NCBI GenBank assembly: GCA_003161435.1
Contig: PMOS01000020.1
Location: forward strand, 1 to 64,000
Source of the DNA: Vulcanimicrobiota bacterium
GTDB taxonomy: Bacteria > Vulcanimicrobiota > Vulcanimicrobiia > Vulcanimicrobiales > Vulcanimicrobiaceae
Direction of reading: 5' to 3'
Length of the DNA stretch: 64,000 bases
Positions 63,419 through 64,000 of this stretch are shown here, piece by piece. The notes under the pieces were generated by a model that saw nothing but the letters and a program-made list of their open reading frames with translations, was not told the DNA's origin and searched no databases. The position numbers and the translations under genes were made by a program. Each line of letters begins with the position of its first letter. Position 1 is the first letter of the stretch.

Positions 63419-64000
63419 ATGCGTCGTTCCTCATTCGTTGCTCTGCTCTTGTGTCTCGGAATCTCGGCACTTCCAAGCAGCGCACTGGCGCGCCCGTGTT
63501 CCGTGCCGAACTACGATTGTTTCGCAGCGATCGATGGATTCGGGTCGAGCGAGCTCGATATTCCCAGCCAGGTGCCGGGCATCGCCGTTATCTGCAAGCG
63601 CGACGCCGGCATCTATCGTGTTTGCGCGCGGACAGCCCCGGCGTCGCAACGCGACGAGGTTTTGATGTCGCTCGCGCTCGTCGACGACGTGGTCGCGGAC
63701 GCCGATCAGCGGTTACACCGATCTCGAGAGGGCACCGTCTACGCGCGCGAAGCGCGTGCCTTGGCGGGACGGCTCGTCGGCGATGTCCATCTTTCGGATG
63801 ACGAGCGCAGTGAAGCACGTGGGATACTGAGCGGCCCCCCGAAGCTCAATGCGTACGAAACGTTCATGAGCCGAAACAGTTTCGAGGTACTCGGGGTCAT
63901 AATGTACGCGTTGTTCTTCGGCCCGATTCTGCTCGCCCTCGCGGCCGTCGTCGCAGGGCTCGTGATCCTCCGGCGGCAGCATCATCGAGCCCGTTTCTGG
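63419..64000 (+). CDS. Secreted protein with C-terminal membrane helix, cut by the window end
   Basis: 194 codons open to the window end without a stop. Signal peptide MRRSSFVALLLCLGISALPS to about ALA-R. The mature part has paired cysteines (RPCSVPNYDCF, VICKRDAG, YRVCART) and a charged helical middle (TVYAREARALAGRLVGDVHL); a membrane helix, MYALFFGPILLALAAVVAGL, lies near 165-185, followed by RRQHHRARFW. It looks like a type I membrane protein or sensor. Family unknown. Confidence 0.7.
   Translation, partial: MRRSSFVALLLCLGISALPSSALARPCSVPNYDCFAAIDGFGSSELDIPSQVPGIAVICKRDAGIYRVCARTAPASQRDEVLMSLALVDDVVADADQRLHRSREGTVYAREARALAGRLVGDVHLSDDERSEARGILSGPPKLNAYETFMSRNSFEVLGVIMYALFFGPILLALAAVVAGLVILRRQHHRARFW

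Overview
The window is GC-rich chromosomal DNA, densely packed with genes on both strands and almost free of housekeeping functions. A TonB-dependent receptor, lipoprotein signals, a Rieske protein and a Spy-like periplasmic protein indicate a diderm bacterium. The mix of ArsR/SRPBCC pairs, VOC proteins, Pro-Thr linker lipoproteins, LuxR regulators and phospholipase-C-like phosphoesterases fits poorly characterised soil or rock phyla such as Eremiobacterota/Vulcanimicrobiota or their neighbours. That placement is an inference; no rRNA or tRNA gene was found to settle it.

Layout. 1-12.9 kb: an unknown conserved protein, a secreted protein with a cyanovirin-like tail, two phosphoesterases (one frameshifted), an ArsR-SRPBCC-DUF2182-DUF899 cluster, a methyltransferase, a reductase/TetR pair, an Abi_C protein, an isochorismatase-type hydrolase and a second ArsR-SRPBCC pair. 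13-17 kb: katG opposite a Fur/PerR-type regulator with a palindromic operator, then a cobalt-type nitrile hydratase whose beta subunit is split over two overlapping genes. 17-24.5 kb: small secreted and membrane proteins, a frameshifted DUF2442 gene, a Rieske/membrane-protein pair flanked by two copies of the 3' end of an alcohol dehydrogenase gene, a hydrolase and a hydroxyisobutyrate-dehydrogenase-like enzyme. 24.5-29.4 kb: a copper-exporting P-type ATPase and envelope proteins. 29.4-37.8 kb: VOC/FAD-monooxygenase operon, Na+/H+ antiporter, dienelactone hydrolase, msrA, a peptidase-S15-like lipoprotein and an interrupted epimerase. 38-42.6 kb: a DsbA-like gene with UGA at its catalytic cysteine position, then hipBA lying between remnants of a deacylase and an MFS transporter, then a frameshifted nucleoside permease. 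43-57.5 kb: two beta-lactamase-fold hydrolases, a LuxR protein, a cluster of MFS transporter, thioredoxin-like protein and TonB receptor, a jelly-roll/thioredoxin fusion, an HxlR regulator, two VOC proteins, an ABC exporter and a DUF4139 protein. 57.6-64 kb: aldo-keto reductase, a Pro-Thr lipoprotein, a large ATPase-LuxR regulator, a small LuxR protein and a secreted protein cut by the window end.

The strongest leads are the possible selenocysteine DsbA (38609-39217, with a SECIS-like hairpin 16 nt after the UGA), a 16-bp GTAGGG-N4-CCCTAC element shared by the lipoprotein and the small LuxR gene, a recurring leaderless promoter layout in front of regulator genes, and the three-gene nitrile hydratase. 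Several genes carry a single frameshift or stop; from one sequence, true decay and assembly error cannot be told apart.
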